DNA of 64,000 bases from Fredinandcohnia humi. GTDB taxonomy: Bacteria > Bacillota > Bacilli > Bacillales > Bacillaceae_L. The notes beneath the pieces are model-generated. The model had not been told where the DNA came from, did not search any database, and saw nothing but the letters and a program-made list of their open reading frames with translations. The stretch is from contig NZ_LMBW01000002.1 in NCBI RefSeq assembly GCF_001439915.1, positions 387,700 to 451,699 of the forward strand, read 5' to 3'. Below, piece after piece: positions 27,834-36,708 of the stretch (position 1 is the stretch's first letter; the number at the start of each line of letters is the position of its first letter). Both the position numbers and the translations under genes were made by a program.

Positions 27834-28172
27834 TTATTCGTTATTCGTGTCAATACGTGTCCATCTATCTTTATCTCTTGTATTAAATTTGTCCATAACT
27901 GTATTATGTGCGTCTTCTAGGTCAATGTTCAAGGAATTTGCAAGACAAATCATAACAAATAACAGGTCACCTGTTTCCTCAGCCATCGATTTTTGCGTTT
28001 CGGTATCTTTTTTGGGCTTTTCACCATAGTAGTGATTGACTTCTCTCGCAAGTTCTCCTAATTCCTCTGTCAACCTTGCAAGTAAGGCAAGCGGACTAAA
28101 ATAGCCTTCTTTAAACTGGCCTATATATGTATCTACTTCCTCCTGCAGCTGTTTCATCGTTTTATCTGCCAT
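27834..28172 (-). CDS. ypjD: YpjD, MazG-like nucleotide pyrophosphohydrolase
   Basis: 112-aa all-alpha NTP pyrophosphohydrolase. Metal-binding motifs are [12 protein letters not shown] (about 41-52) and EETGDLLF (about 67-74). The ATG at 28172 follows GAGGTGA, and a GTG 9 bp upstream overlaps that site. First gene of the ypjD-dapB-mgsA-bshA-cca-birA operon. The natural substrate (possibly dCTP-like or damaged nucleotides) is not evident. Confidence 0.9.
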   Translation of the reverse strand: MADKTMKQLQEEVDTYIGQFKEGYFSPLALLARLTEELGELAREVNHYYGEKPKKDTETQKSMAEETGDLLFVMICLANSLNIDLEDAHNTVMDKFNTRDKDRWTRIDTNNE

Positions 28173-28200
28173 CACTATCACCTCTATCGTTTCTATTCCT

Positions 28201-28230
28201 ATGTTAGCTTAAAATATAGACTTTTGACAA
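28201..28230 (-). promoter_or_regulatory. Promoter of ypjD-dapB operon
   Basis: On the minus strand TTGTCA (28230-28225), 18 bp, then TAACAT (28206-28201). It is placed 29 bp before the ypjD start. Confidence 0.55.
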
Positions 28231-28253
28231 ATAATTCTTTTATACGACATGAT

Positions 28254-28282
28254 TTGTTTGTTTTTCACCCATACTTTATAAT
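28254..28282 (+). promoter_or_regulatory. Promoter of YitT-family gene
   Basis: TTGTTT (28254-28259), a 17-bp spacer and a perfect TATAAT (28277-28282), 39 bp before the TTG start codon. Divergent from the ypjD promoter. Confidence 0.62.
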
Positions 28283-28320
28283 GAAGTGGCAATTATTACT
28301 ATTTTCGGGGGTATTATACT

Positions 28321-29187
28321 TTGAGGTTTTCGATAAAAAATATTATTTTTATTTTATTTGGATCCGCCATTTTTTCGTTCGGAATCGTCCATTTTAATAT
28401 GCAAAATAATCTTGCAGAGGGCGGATTTACAGGGATTACGCTTTTGCTTTATTTTTTATTTAAATTTGATCCGTCCTATACAAATTTAATATTAAACATC
28501 CCTCTTTTTTTTCTTGGATGGAAGCTCCTTGGTCGTATTGCATTTTATTATACACTTATCGGTACTGTAAGTGTTTCAATTTTTTTATGGTTCTTTCAAC
28601 GGTATCAATTTGACATTCCTCTTGATGGTGACCTAATGCTAGCGGCATTATTTGCGGGTGTGTTTATTGGAGTTGGACTTGGTATTATTTTTCGTTATGG
28701 CGGTACAACTGGCGGTGTTGATATCATTGCTAGGCTTGTTCGAAAATATGTTGGCTGGTCGATGGGTCGGACGATGTTTTTATTTGATGCTGTGGTTATA
28801 ACGATTTCCCTCATATTCTATCTTTCTTATCGTGAGGCAATGTACACGTTGCTTGCTGTTTTTATTGGGGCAAGGGTGATCGATTTTATGCAGGAAGGTG
28901 CATATGCTGCTAGAGGCGCAATGATTATTTCGGAAAAAAATGCTGAGATTGCTGAAAAGATTTTACATGAGATGGAACGAGGAGTAACGATTTTGAAAGG
29001 AATGGGTTCGTATACAAAACAGGAGAAACATATTTTATATTGTGTTGTCGGAAGAAGAGAAGTCGGTCGCTTAAAGCAGGTGATTATCTCAGTAGATCCA
29101 CATGCTTTTGTTTCAGTTAGTGATGTTCACGATGTGCTAGGAGAAGGGTTTACATTGGATGAGAATAAAAAGCCGATTGAGCGGTGA
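28321..29187 (+). CDS. YitT-family membrane protein (YpjC-like)
   Basis: 288-aa integral membrane protein with about five N-terminal helices (the first 190 residues) and a C-terminal soluble DUF2179-type domain (GVTILKGMGSYTKQEKHILYCVV). Internal GGxTG motifs (EGGFTGI and YGGTTGGVDI) are typical of the family. The start is TTG at 28321 with GGGGGT upstream. It is divergent from ypjD at the place of B. subtilis ypjC. Function unknown, probably transport-related. Confidence 0.85.
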   Translation: MRFSIKNIIFILFGSAIFSFGIVHFNMQNNLAEGGFTGITLLLYFLFKFDPSYTNLILNIPLFFLGWKLLGRIAFYYTLIGTVSVSIFLWFFQRYQFDIPLDGDLMLAALFAGVFIGVGLGIIFRYGGTTGGVDIIARLVRKYVGWSMGRTMFLFDAVVITISLIFYLSYREAMYTLLAVFIGARVIDFMQEGAYAARGAMIISEKNAEIAEKILHEMERGVTILKGMGSYTKQEKHILYCVVGRREVGRLKQVIISVDPHAFVSVSDVHDVLGEGFTLDENKKPIER

Positions 29188-29206
29188 ATTACGTGATATA
29201 AATGGA

Positions 29207-29228
29207 TTTTAGCTCAAATGAGCTAAAA
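29207..29228. other. Inverted repeat after YitT-family gene
   Basis: TTTTAGCTCA/TGAGCTAAAA with a 2-nt loop, just before the terminator at 29239-29273. Probably part of a double terminator. Confidence 0.5.
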
Positions 29229-29238
29229 TTAAACATAG

Positions 29239-29273
29239 AAAAGCTGGTTATCCACGTTGGTTAACCAGCTTTT
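29239..29273. terminator. Terminator between YitT-family gene and yugP
   Basis: AAAAGCTGGTTA/TAACCAGCTTTT with an 11-nt loop, between convergent genes. Confidence 0.82.
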
Positions 29274-29277
29274 GTTT

Positions 29278-29952
29278 CTATTCTTCTCGCGTCATTCCTG
29301 TGTACATTAGGATCAATCTCAAAAGTTCGAGCACCGCTACTGCAGCTGCTGCAACGTAGGTTAGTGCTGCTGCGTTTAGGACCTTTTTTGTTTCACGTTC
29401 TTCGTCATTTCTAATAACTCCGGCCGAGACGATTTCGCCCATTGCTCGTGATGAGGCATTGAATTCTACTGGTAGTGTAACCAGTTGGAATAACACTGCT
29501 GCTGCCATAAAGATAATTCCATATAGCATTAAGCTTGGGAATGTGAAAATCATACCAGCAATAATTAAAATCCACGAAAAGTTTGATCCAATGTTCGCTA
29601 CCGGTACAAGTGCATGGCGGAAACGAAGGAATGCATAATTTTGTTGATCTTGAATTGCGTGTCCGACTTCATGTGCTGCAACTGCTGCACCTGCAATTGA
29701 ATTGCCATAGTAATTGTTTGTTGATAGTCGAACAACTTTTGATCTTGGGTCATAATGGTCAGATAGTAAACCAGGTGTTTCTTCGATTCTTACATCATAT
29801 AATCCATTTTGATCAAGTATTCTTCTCGCTACTTCTGCACCTGTCATGCCTGAAGAAGAAGGAATTTGCGAATACTTCTTATATGCACTTTTAACTTTAA
29901 TTTGCGCATATATCGGAATGATAATGATCAAAGCAAAATAAACTAGAATCAT
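29278..29952 (-). CDS. yugP: Zinc membrane metallopeptidase, YugP family
   Basis: 224-aa membrane protein with one N-terminal helix, the zinc motif HEVGH (His94, Glu95, His98) and two to three C-terminal helices. This matches the YugP/DUF2270-like neutral zinc metallopeptidase family. Its substrate is unknown. In B. subtilis yugP lies elsewhere; here it sits between ypjB and the YitT-type gene, with its own spacer on each side. Confidence 0.88.
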   Translation of the reverse strand: MILVYFALIIIIPIYAQIKVKSAYKKYSQIPSSSGMTGAEVARRILDQNGLYDVRIEETPGLLSDHYDPRSKVVRLSTNNYYGNSIAGAAVAAHEVGHAIQDQQNYAFLRFRHALVPVANIGSNFSWILIIAGMIFTFPSLMLYGIIFMAAAVLFQLVTLPVEFNASSRAMGEIVSAGVIRNDEERETKKVLNAAALTYVAAAAVAVLELLRLILMYTGMTREE

Positions 29953-30033
29953 TTTTGTTCCTCCAAACTATAGTATACTTTAATTTTAGTTAGTGACTCC
30001 CCTAATGTCAATTGACTTGCTTACAAATCACTC

Positions 30034-30067
30034 AAAAAAATTAACAGTGGGTTCGGTCCCACTGTTA
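30034..30067 (-). terminator. Terminator after ypjB
   Basis: TAACAGTGGG/CCCACTGTTA stem followed by U7 in the minus transcript; the ypjB stop codon lies in the stem. Confidence 0.88.
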
Positions 30068-30865
30068 GCGTTCATCGTAATCCCTTTGTTTTTGGCGCTT
30101 TTGCTTATCACCTTTGTATTTTCTCCAACCAACATAGATTAATGTGAGAATAATCGCACCACCTGTTGAAATCATCACCCAAATTAGTGATGGGTCAGCT
30201 TCATCCTCGGTCATACGTTCAAACATATTTTTTAGATCTAATTCCATTTGCTCCAATTGCTGCACCCTAGTAGCTGCCTTCAGGTCCTCATTACGGTAGG
30301 TATCTAAGAATGCAATATGTGAATCTATTTTTTGAACATCCGCAGGTGTAATATCCACTGTAATGCTCGGATGAATCATATTATATTTTGATAGAAAGAT
30401 AGTTACTAAATGATTAAATGTTTCATGATCCCCTTCAAGGGCAGTCTCCTTCATTTGCCCAAACGTCGTCATAATCGAATCTTCCATTTCAGTCCACATC
30501 GGCTGATGCTCAGATCTCATCGCGTCTATCACCAAACGTAATTGGGTTACCCGATTGATTCTTTCTTCGAAGCTGAGCGAGGTAGATGTAACTGCTTCAA
30601 AAGCTGAATCATGGGTTAAGGAAATAATCCGAAGCTCATCCATTGAAAAAGATTGTTCACGCTGATTCATTCGCAGGAATTCATTTGAAAAATGTGTTAA
30701 TAATTGCTTTGCATCCATGTACCTTTCTTGCTTCACCATTTGCAGGGTCTGATCAGAAATTTGATCGAGCTTTTCCCAATTTTCTTCGTTGGAGGTAGCA
30801 TTTATGGATATAGGATAAATCATAACTATAAAACAAATAATACATATTATTCTGGAAATTTTCAT
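30065..30865 (-). CDS. ypjB: Sporulation protein YpjB
   Basis: 266 aa. An N-terminal signal peptide (IICIICFIVMIYPISINAT) leads to a helical extracytoplasmic domain and a C-terminal membrane anchor (WVMISTGGAIILTLIYVGW) with a basic tail. This agrees with YpjB, a sporulation protein of unclear mechanism. A CATACATT sequence (30900-30893 on the minus strand) resembles a SigE -10 box about 28 nt upstream, but no matching -35 was found. Repeat A3 separates it from ypjA. Confidence 0.87.
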   Translation of the reverse strand: MKISRIICIICFIVMIYPISINATSNEENWEKLDQISDQTLQMVKQERYMDAKQLLTHFSNEFLRMNQREQSFSMDELRIISLTHDSAFEAVTSTSLSFEERINRVTQLRLVIDAMRSEHQPMWTEMEDSIMTTFGQMKETALEGDHETFNHLVTIFLSKYNMIHPSITVDITPADVQKIDSHIAFLDTYRNEDLKAATRVQQLEQMELDLKNMFERMTEDEADPSLIWVMISTGGAIILTLIYVGWRKYKGDKQKRQKQRDYDER

Positions 30866-30929
30866 ACTTGTCCCTCCTCAAACATCTAGTAAAATGTATG
30901 ATAGATTGGACAAGAGTAGACCAACAAAT

Positions 30930-31065
30930 TAACTTAATTCAGCAGAAGTGGGGCACTTCTGCAAAATTAAGTTAAAGCCTCCGGCGGATGCCACGATTTT
31001 TTAAAGGAATTTTTCGAACAAGTCGAAAAAAATCGGGCGCAAATACGCCAAGCCGTATTTGATTA
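30930..31065 (-). repeat. Family-A repeat, copy A3 (short form, inverted)
   Basis: The only copy in the opposite orientation. The ATCAAATACGG end faces ypjA, and its TAA is the ypjA stop codon. The terminal hairpin near ypjB carries AGAAGTG/CACTTCT in its loop. It lacks the long-form insert. Confidence 0.86.
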
Positions 31066-31653
31066 AAGGAGTTCAAGTTGATAGCGATCTTTTTTTATAC
31101 AAAGAATATATGTAAGGAAAATAGAGACCATACTTAACCAAAACGTAAAGTAGCCGATCTGCGGAATATAGTGATCTAACACACTATAACTTGGCATCAT
31201 AAAGAATACATAATCAATCACATCATTATGTAACGTCCACACAGCTGCTATCACCAAATGAATCGGTCTTATGCGATAATATGGAGCATAAAGCAATCCT
31301 TGAATCGCCATCCCAAGGTGAGAAAAAATGAGCATATAACCATAAATATTCAGACCGTCAACAAAATAGGTAAGAATATTCATAACAACCGCCCAAATTC
31401 CGTATTTAAAAAGGGTAACAATCGCCAATGCTTCAATAAGCGGCCAATTTTTTCCCAGCACAAATGCGATTAACACAAAGCAAAAAAACAAGCTTGCCGT
31501 TGGACTATCTGGAACAAAGATTAAAAATTTTGGCGGAGTGATGTTCAGTTGACTTTCATACCAAATATAGCCGTATATTGTCCCAGGTATGTTTATAAGT
31601 AAAAGAATCCAAAGCACCCAGCGTTGCCCCATTAAATATGTAATCCACTTCAT
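31063..31653 (-). CDS. ypjA: YpjA (DUF1405) membrane protein
   Basis: 196-aa membrane protein with about six hydrophobic segments and the DUF1405 pattern (WVLWILLLINIPGTIYGY at the N-terminus; PDSPTASLFF near residue 48). Function unknown. It lies between qcrC and ypjB as in B. subtilis. Its TAA stop coincides with the boundary of repeat A3. Confidence 0.87.
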   Translation of the reverse strand: MKWITYLMGQRWVLWILLLINIPGTIYGYIWYESQLNITPPKFLIFVPDSPTASLFFCFVLIAFVLGKNWPLIEALAIVTLFKYGIWAVVMNILTYFVDGLNIYGYMLIFSHLGMAIQGLLYAPYYRIRPIHLVIAAVWTLHNDVIDYVFFMMPSYSVLDHYIPQIGYFTFWLSMVSIFLTYILCIKKDRYQLELL

Positions 31654-31724
31654 CTATGTACCAACTTTCCTTTTTTCTTACCTCAAGATTCTCTTAATAA
31701 TGGCTGATTTGTCAAGCTTTATCA

Positions 31725-31756
31725 CGAAAAAAACTGACTTCGTAAAAGTCAGTTTT
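31725..31756 (-). terminator. Terminator of the qcr operon
   Basis: AACTGACTT/AAGTCAGTT stem with flanking A- and T-runs, directly after the qcrC stop. Confidence 0.9.
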
Positions 31757-31764
31757 TTTTATGA

Positions 31765-32532
31765 TTATTTAGAAGTTACACTTGAAATAAATTCAGCGAG
31801 CTTCTGTAATTCTTCGTCTGTTCCTTCAAACATACCTGGAGGCATTCCACCTTGACCATTAACTGCGATGTCCGCAACTTCTTCAGGCGATAGGCCGTTA
31901 TCGACTAGCGCCTTTCCTGCAGGGCCACCTGCAAGGTCTGCACCGTGACATCCGATACAACCTTTTTCTTGATATAATAAGTATCCTTCAGATTCCTTAT
32001 CAATTTCTGCCTCTGCTACAATTTTAGCAGATTCAGCTCTTGCTTCCCAGTCTACTTGAGAATTAGATTCCCATGTTAAGTAAACAACTGAGGCAATTGC
32101 TAAAAGCATAAGACCAGTCGCAATTGGACGCTTAGATGGTCGGCGTTCTGGACCACGATCTAGGAATGGAGCAAGTAAAAGTGCTCCAAATGCAAGACCT
32201 GGAATTACAAGTGCCCCAATTACTGTATAATCTCCTGATGCATATGAATACTTAAGCAATTGATATAAGAACAAGAAATACCAGTCTGGTAACGGAATAT
32301 ATCCTGACGCAGTAGGGTCAGCGATTTTTTCCAATGGTGATGGGTGTGCTGCTGTTAAGCATAAAAAGGCTACTAAGAAAACAGAGCCAACTAACCATTC
32401 TTTAAGTAAGAAGTTTGGCCAGAACGCTTCTGTTTTTCCTGGATATTCGGAATAGTCCTTCGGAATATGCTTTTTATTACTTACAGGAATACGGGAATCC
32501 CCAACAAATTTCATTCCTTTTCCGCGATGCAT
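31765..32532 (-). CDS. qcrC: Menaquinol:cytochrome c reductase, cytochrome b/c subunit QcrC
   Basis: 255-aa subunit of the b6c-type complex. The N-terminal half has three membrane helices related to subunit IV (GYIPLPDWYFLFLYQLLKY). The C-terminal half is a c-type cytochrome domain facing outward, with the haem-binding CIGCH in EKGCIGCHGADLAGG and a distal Met in GGMPPGM. AAGGAGGGG precedes the ATG. Last gene of qcrABC. Confidence 0.97.
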   Translation of the reverse strand: MHRGKGMKFVGDSRIPVSNKKHIPKDYSEYPGKTEAFWPNFLLKEWLVGSVFLVAFLCLTAAHPSPLEKIADPTASGYIPLPDWYFLFLYQLLKYSYASGDYTVIGALVIPGLAFGALLLAPFLDRGPERRPSKRPIATGLMLLAIASVVYLTWESNSQVDWEARAESAKIVAEAEIDKESEGYLLYQEKGCIGCHGADLAGGPAGKALVDNGLSPEEVADIAVNGQGGMPPGMFEGTDEELQKLAEFISSVTSK

Positions 32533-32609
32533 TATCGGTCCCCTCCTTTATTAGAGTATTTTCTTCAAAAGAGTTTTTTTACATATTTATATCAAAGTAA
32601 GACTAGATC

Positions 32610-33284
32610 CTACAATGGACCTGAAATACCTTGTTTACGAATCATGATAAAGTGGGCAGCTAATAATCCAAATAATGCTGCTGGTAGGAAGAATACATGA
32701 ATCGCAAAGAAACGTGTTAATGTTTGTGCACCAACAATATCAGGGTGTCCTGCAATTAAAGTCTTTAAGTACGGCCCTAATATAGGTGTTGCTTCAACAA
32801 TTTGGATTGTAACCTTTGTTGCGAATAACGCTTTCATATCCCAAGGTAATAGATAACCTGTTAAACCAAGAGCTAACATTACAAAGAAAATTAATACTCC
32901 AACAACCCAGTTAAGCTCACGTGGTTTTTTATAAGCACCTTGAAAGAAAACACGGAGAGTATGTAAGAACATCATAACAATTACTAGACTTGCTCCCCAG
33001 TGATGCATTCCACGAACAATTTGTCCAAACGCAACTTCATTTTGTAAATAATAGACAGAATTCCATGCATTGATGATATCTGGTACATAGTACATTGTTA
33101 AAAACATACCAGATAGAACTTGGATGACAACGATAAAAAAAGTTAGTCCTCCAAAGCAGTAAACAAATGCGCTAAAGTGGTGCGCTGGGTTTACATGCTC
33201 AGGAACCTCGTGGTCTGCAATATCTGCCCATAGAGGAGTAATATCAAGTCGTTCATCAACCCAATCAAATATCTTATTTAACAT
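32610..33284 (-). CDS. qcrB: Menaquinol:cytochrome c reductase, cytochrome b subunit QcrB
   Basis: 224-aa cytochrome b6-like subunit with four membrane helices carrying the b-haem histidines (GMHHWGASLVIVMMFLHTLR and FFAIHVFFLPA). The N-terminus IFDWVDERLDI is characteristic. GGAGGAAAG precedes the ATG, 3 bp after the qcrA stop; a 77-bp gap leads to qcrC. Confidence 0.97.
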   Translation of the reverse strand: MLNKIFDWVDERLDITPLWADIADHEVPEHVNPAHHFSAFVYCFGGLTFFIVVIQVLSGMFLTMYYVPDIINAWNSVYYLQNEVAFGQIVRGMHHWGASLVIVMMFLHTLRVFFQGAYKKPRELNWVVGVLIFFVMLALGLTGYLLPWDMKALFATKVTIQIVEATPILGPYLKTLIAGHPDIVGAQTLTRFFAIHVFFLPAALFGLLAAHFIMIRKQGISGPL

Positions 33285-33287
33285 TGA

Positions 33288-33803
33288 TTACTTTCCTCCT
33301 ATAGGATTTGGCTTTGTTTTGCCTAAATATAAATAACCATCTTTCACTTGACTGTCATATAAATCTAATGGGCCCATCGGTGGTGTACCAGGAACGTTTT
33401 TACCATCCTTTTCATATAGACCATAGTGACAAGGACAGAAGAATCGATCCGGGTTAGCTGGATCTTCAGCCCAGGAAACTGCACATCCAAGGTGTTTACA
33501 AACTGGTGATAGCGCAACAATGTCGCCCTTATCATTTTTATAAACCCATGCTGAGTATGCAACGTCTGATTCGTACCACGCATCAACTTGATTTACTTTA
33601 AAATCAAATTTTTGTGGTTCATTTGTAATTTTGTCAACACCAACTACTTGTACCATGTCATGTTCAGCTTCAGGCTGAAGTAATGGGTCAATTGCAAAGC
33701 GGACCATAGGCATTAACATCCCTGCTGCCATGAAACCACCTACACCTGTCAGAGTATAATTTAGAAATTGACGTCTTGAAACCCGTTGTTTATTCTCGCT
33801 CAT
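33288..33803 (-). CDS. qcrA: Menaquinol:cytochrome c reductase, Rieske iron-sulfur subunit QcrA
   Basis: 171-aa Rieske protein. The [2Fe-2S] ligands lie in CKHLGC and CPCHYG. The N-terminus carries a Tat-like twin-arginine motif SRRQFL before a hydrophobic anchor (GVGGFMAAGMLMPMV). First gene of qcrABC, with a SigA-type promoter about 75 bp upstream. Together the three subunits pass electrons from menaquinol to cytochrome c. Confidence 0.97.
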   Translation of the reverse strand: MSENKQRVSRRQFLNYTLTGVGGFMAAGMLMPMVRFAIDPLLQPEAEHDMVQVVGVDKITNEPQKFDFKVNQVDAWYESDVAYSAWVYKNDKGDIVALSPVCKHLGCAVSWAEDPANPDRFFCPCHYGLYEKDGKNVPGTPPMGPLDLYDSQVKDGYLYLGKTKPNPIGGK

Positions 33804-33876
33804 TTTTTTCCCCCCTCTATGCTAAGCTAAGTCCACTCCGGACATAATTGTACACATTTAAAACTAGGACATTCTC

Positions 33877-33905
33877 ATGATATATCAATATTTGGTACAG
33901 GTCAA
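33877..33905 (-). promoter_or_regulatory. Promoter of qcrABC
   Basis: Minus strand TTGACC (33905-33900), a 17-bp spacer, and TATCAT (33882-33877). Close to the SigA consensus and well placed before qcrA. Confidence 0.68.
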
Positions 33906-34024
33906 TAATAGGATTTGCGGAAACAATGGCAACTATGTGACTTTCTTAGGAAAAGTAAGGAATTTTTTTAACTTTATCCAGTTAAAGCACTTTATAATGA
34001 TTTATTATTCTTAGATAATGCAAG

Positions 34025-34483
34025 TTACTTTTGCCAAATGTTCGTAAATAATGTAACAAGTTGTTTCATTTGATCCTGCAGCATCGTTTGCTTGTATTTT
34101 TCTTCGACATATTCAAGTGGTATGGTTGGCAGCCATATAAGTGAACCATTTAAGTCAGCTTCGACTTGCTTCCAGCTACTATCAGACGTAATAAAAATGG
34201 TATGCTTCATACCGCCGTCATTAAAATCGCTTGTCCATTGGTTTAAACGTTTTTTTGCCATTTCTAACTCTTCGCCATTTGAATAAGTAAAGGCAGGGAA
34301 CAATATAATTCTCCCTTTAAATTGTCGTTCCACTTCATTTGAAAGGATGCCAATGAACTCTCCCATTGAAACGGTATTTTTAAAATTTCCATCAAGCGAA
34401 ACCGGAATCAATGGAATAACAGCAGTATCAACATATTCCTTTGCTTGTAAATAGACATCCATATCCTTCGTTACCCATTTCAT
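34025..34483 (-). CDS. ypiF: YpiF (DUF2487) protein
   Basis: 152-aa soluble protein of the DUF2487 family starting MKWVTKDMDVYLQAKEYVDT. The ATG at 34483 is chosen because AAAGGAAG lies about 8 nt upstream; the frame to 34504 has no ribosome-binding site. Function unknown. It sits between ypiB and qcrA as in B. subtilis, but is separated from qcrA by 221 bp that hold the qcr promoter. Confidence 0.84.
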   Translation of the reverse strand: MKWVTKDMDVYLQAKEYVDTAVIPLIPVSLDGNFKNTVSMGEFIGILSNEVERQFKGRIILFPAFTYSNGEELEMAKKRLNQWTSDFNDGGMKHTIFITSDSSWKQVEADLNGSLIWLPTIPLEYVEEKYKQTMLQDQMKQLVTLFTNIWQK

Positions 34484-34557
34484 TATGTATGCTTCCTTTC
34501 CCATTTGCTTTGCTTATAAGCTAAACTCCCAAACTACCATACCATATTTAGGATAAA

Positions 34558-34582
34558 TAAAAAAGACTGACAGCTGTCAGTC
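34558..34582 (-). terminator. Terminator after ypiB
   Basis: Perfect 18-bp palindrome GACTGACAGCTGTCAGTC followed by a U-run in the minus transcript. Confidence 0.85.
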
Positions 34583-34605
34583 CCTACAAATGAAAAGTTA
34601 CTATT

Positions 34606-35142
34606 TTATATTTGTTTTAGTTGTTCAGTCAGCCTCTGAAACTCTGTTTTATCCTGTCTGTCAAGCGCCTCATCTATTCGCTTTAACAGATGCTCCTTTT
34701 GAAACAAATGAATGGACTCTTCAAGAAATTTTTTCGCAAGCTCTTTATCCTGTTCGTTCACATGAAGATGCTTTGGCATATAAGGATTCTCTTCAAGTAC
34801 AGCCACATAATTCGGAGAATGGAAGGATGATCTGAAATTAAGTTGAATATAAATTTCTTCTTCCCTGTTAAGTCGAATATCATGAAATGACTTTTCAGCA
34901 TCAGTTGTCATGACATTTTCCTTATAAAAACGGAATGGTACATCATCAACACAATGCGTCGACATAATGATTCCTCGAGGGCAGTATTGAGCTTGCTCAA
35001 CAAAGTGGACATTTTTCATGAGTTGGTCATGGCTCATTAAATAATTTAGAATCCAAACACACTCTCTTCTCTTAAGCTGATAATTATTCAGAAACCAGCG
35101 AATGAAGTCTTTTTTCTCGTTGACAGATACAGGGGTAGTCAT
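34606..35142 (-). CDS. ypiB: YpiB (UPF0302) protein with IDEAL domain
   Basis: 178-aa cytoplasmic protein of the UPF0302 family. The N-terminal domain ([20 protein letters not shown]...) is followed by a C-terminal IDEAL motif ([17 protein letters not shown]). Length agrees with B. subtilis YpiB. Repeat A4 lies between it and ypiA. Biochemical role unknown. Confidence 0.87.
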   Translation of the reverse strand: MTTPVSVNEKKDFIRWFLNNYQLKRRECVWILNYLMSHDQLMKNVHFVEQAQYCPRGIIMSTHCVDDVPFRFYKENVMTTDAEKSFHDIRLNREEEIYIQLNFRSSFHSPNYVAVLEENPYMPKHLHVNEQDKELAKKFLEESIHLFQKEHLLKRIDEALDRQDKTEFQRLTEQLKQI

Positions 35143-35181
35143 CTTATTCTTCCCTCCTCTGCTAGTATTGAGTAATTATAA

Positions 35182-35377
35182 ATCAAATGCGCCTTGGCGT
35201 ATTTGCGCCCGATTTTTTTAGGCCCACACGATGTGGGTCACAAAGACGTTGCCACAGGATGTGGCGTTTTTAGTCTTTGATCCTATGCTCGAAAAATTCC
35301 CTCTGAAAAATCGTGGCATCCGCCGGAGGCTTTAATTTTAATCAACAGAAGTTGAGACTTCTGCTGATTAAAATTAA
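35182..35377 (+). repeat. Family-A repeat, copy A4 (long form)
   Basis: Complete long form: AAATGCGCC/GGCGTATTT hairpin, CCCACACGATGTGGG hairpin, AAAGACG-GCCACA/TGTGGC-GTCTTT hairpin, and a terminal AATTTTAATCA/TGATTAAAATT hairpin with an AGAAGTT/GACTTCT inner stem. It lies between ypiA and ypiB, 58 bp from the ypiA stop. Confidence 0.88.
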
Positions 35378-35435
35378 TACGGATATACTTCAACATTTAC
35401 ATCAAAATATCCTTCTTAACATAAAAACTTTACGC

Positions 35436-36689
35436 TTATTCCAGTTCAGAAATTAATTCTTCAATCTCATACTTCATTGGGTCAAGCTTTACGAGTTCCT
35501 TAAATACTTCGATTGCCTCTTGGCGTTTGCCGTCCTCCATTAAGAAATATCCAAACTCTTCTAAAAACTCTGGAGTTTCTTTAAAAGAAGTATATGCATG
35601 ACAGTAATGGTTTAATGCATCCGAATATTGTTCTAATTTATTTTTTGAGTAGGCAAGATCCCACTCGAATTGTTCATCAACCTCACCATAACTCATGACA
35701 GAATTAAGGCATTCCACAACATCCTCAAATCTTTCTTCTCGAAGCAAGAACTTTGACAACTGTATGGTTGCTTCCACATATCCTGGATCGATTCCCACAG
35801 CTGCACGAAGATATTTTTCCGTATTTTCCTTATCACCTAGCATCATAGCTATTTTGCCAGCATAGAAATTAAGCTCTTTATTGAACGATTCCACTTCAAG
35901 CCCTTCTAATAAGACCATAAAGCTTTCCTTGTTGCTTGCCTCTTCTTCATATGCCTTTGCAAGATATAAATAAAGAGAACCATAGTCCGGGTCAAGTTCC
36001 TTTAGTCGACCCAGAACCTCAATTGCTTTCTTATAATACTTTGCTTGATATGCTGTTACACCATAACCAAACAATGTATTGCTGTCTTCTTGTTTTTTGA
36101 TGGCTTCCTCATAATAGGGAAGAGCTTCTTCAAATTTACCTGTTGTACTATAACTTTCCGCAATTCGAGCGTTGACATTTACACCTGCTACTTCATCATT
36201 TTGCTGTAAAACCTTCTCATAATACGGAATACTTTTGTTGTATTCGCCATGACTTGAATACAATTCGGCTAAAGCAAAGTCAATTATCGTTTCATCATCT
36301 GATTTTTCCTTTGCCAACAGCAGCTTTTGTTCACTAACTTCATATAAACCCTGCATTTGGAATAAATCAGCTTGTAAAACTAAGGATTCTAAGTATACAG
36401 GGTCTTCTTCAGCAATTTGTTCCAGAATCTCAATTGCTTTCTCTTCCATATCAAGATCAATCAGGATTTCTGCTAAAAAAATAAATAATTCGCCTTCGTC
36501 AGGGTATCGAGATATTAATTCTTCAACGATTTCTTTTGCATCATCGACAAAACCCCATTTAAAGTAATTTTCAGCGATTGTGTATTTCACGTCATCATTT
36601 GAGTATTCTCTAAGCTTTTTTAAGGCTTTGAGCCCTTCTTCTACCTTTCCATCTTCCACTAGCTGAATTGCATTCTCTAATTTATGCAT
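35436..36689 (-). CDS. ypiA: YpiA tetratricopeptide-repeat protein
   Basis: 417-aa acidic cytoplasmic protein made almost wholly of TPR units (for example ALAELYSSHGEYNKSIPYYE and LFGYGVTAYQAKYYKKAIEV). This implies a protein-protein interaction scaffold. Length is close to B. subtilis YpiA. It is 19 bp downstream of the amidohydrolase-like orphan rather than directly after aroA. Confidence 0.9.
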   Translation of the reverse strand: MHKLENAIQLVEDGKVEEGLKALKKLREYSNDDVKYTIAENYFKWGFVDDAKEIVEELISRYPDEGELFIFLAEILIDLDMEEKAIEILEQIAEEDPVYLESLVLQADLFQMQGLYEVSEQKLLLAKEKSDDETIIDFALAELYSSHGEYNKSIPYYEKVLQQNDEVAGVNVNARIAESYSTTGKFEEALPYYEEAIKKQEDSNTLFGYGVTAYQAKYYKKAIEVLGRLKELDPDYGSLYLYLAKAYEEEASNKESFMVLLEGLEVESFNKELNFYAGKIAMMLGDKENTEKYLRAAVGIDPGYVEATIQLSKFLLREERFEDVVECLNSVMSYGEVDEQFEWDLAYSKNKLEQYSDALNHYCHAYTSFKETPEFLEEFGYFLMEDGKRQEAIEVFKELVKLDPMKYEIEELISELE

Positions 36690-36708
36690 GAATTATAACT
36701 CCTCATAT

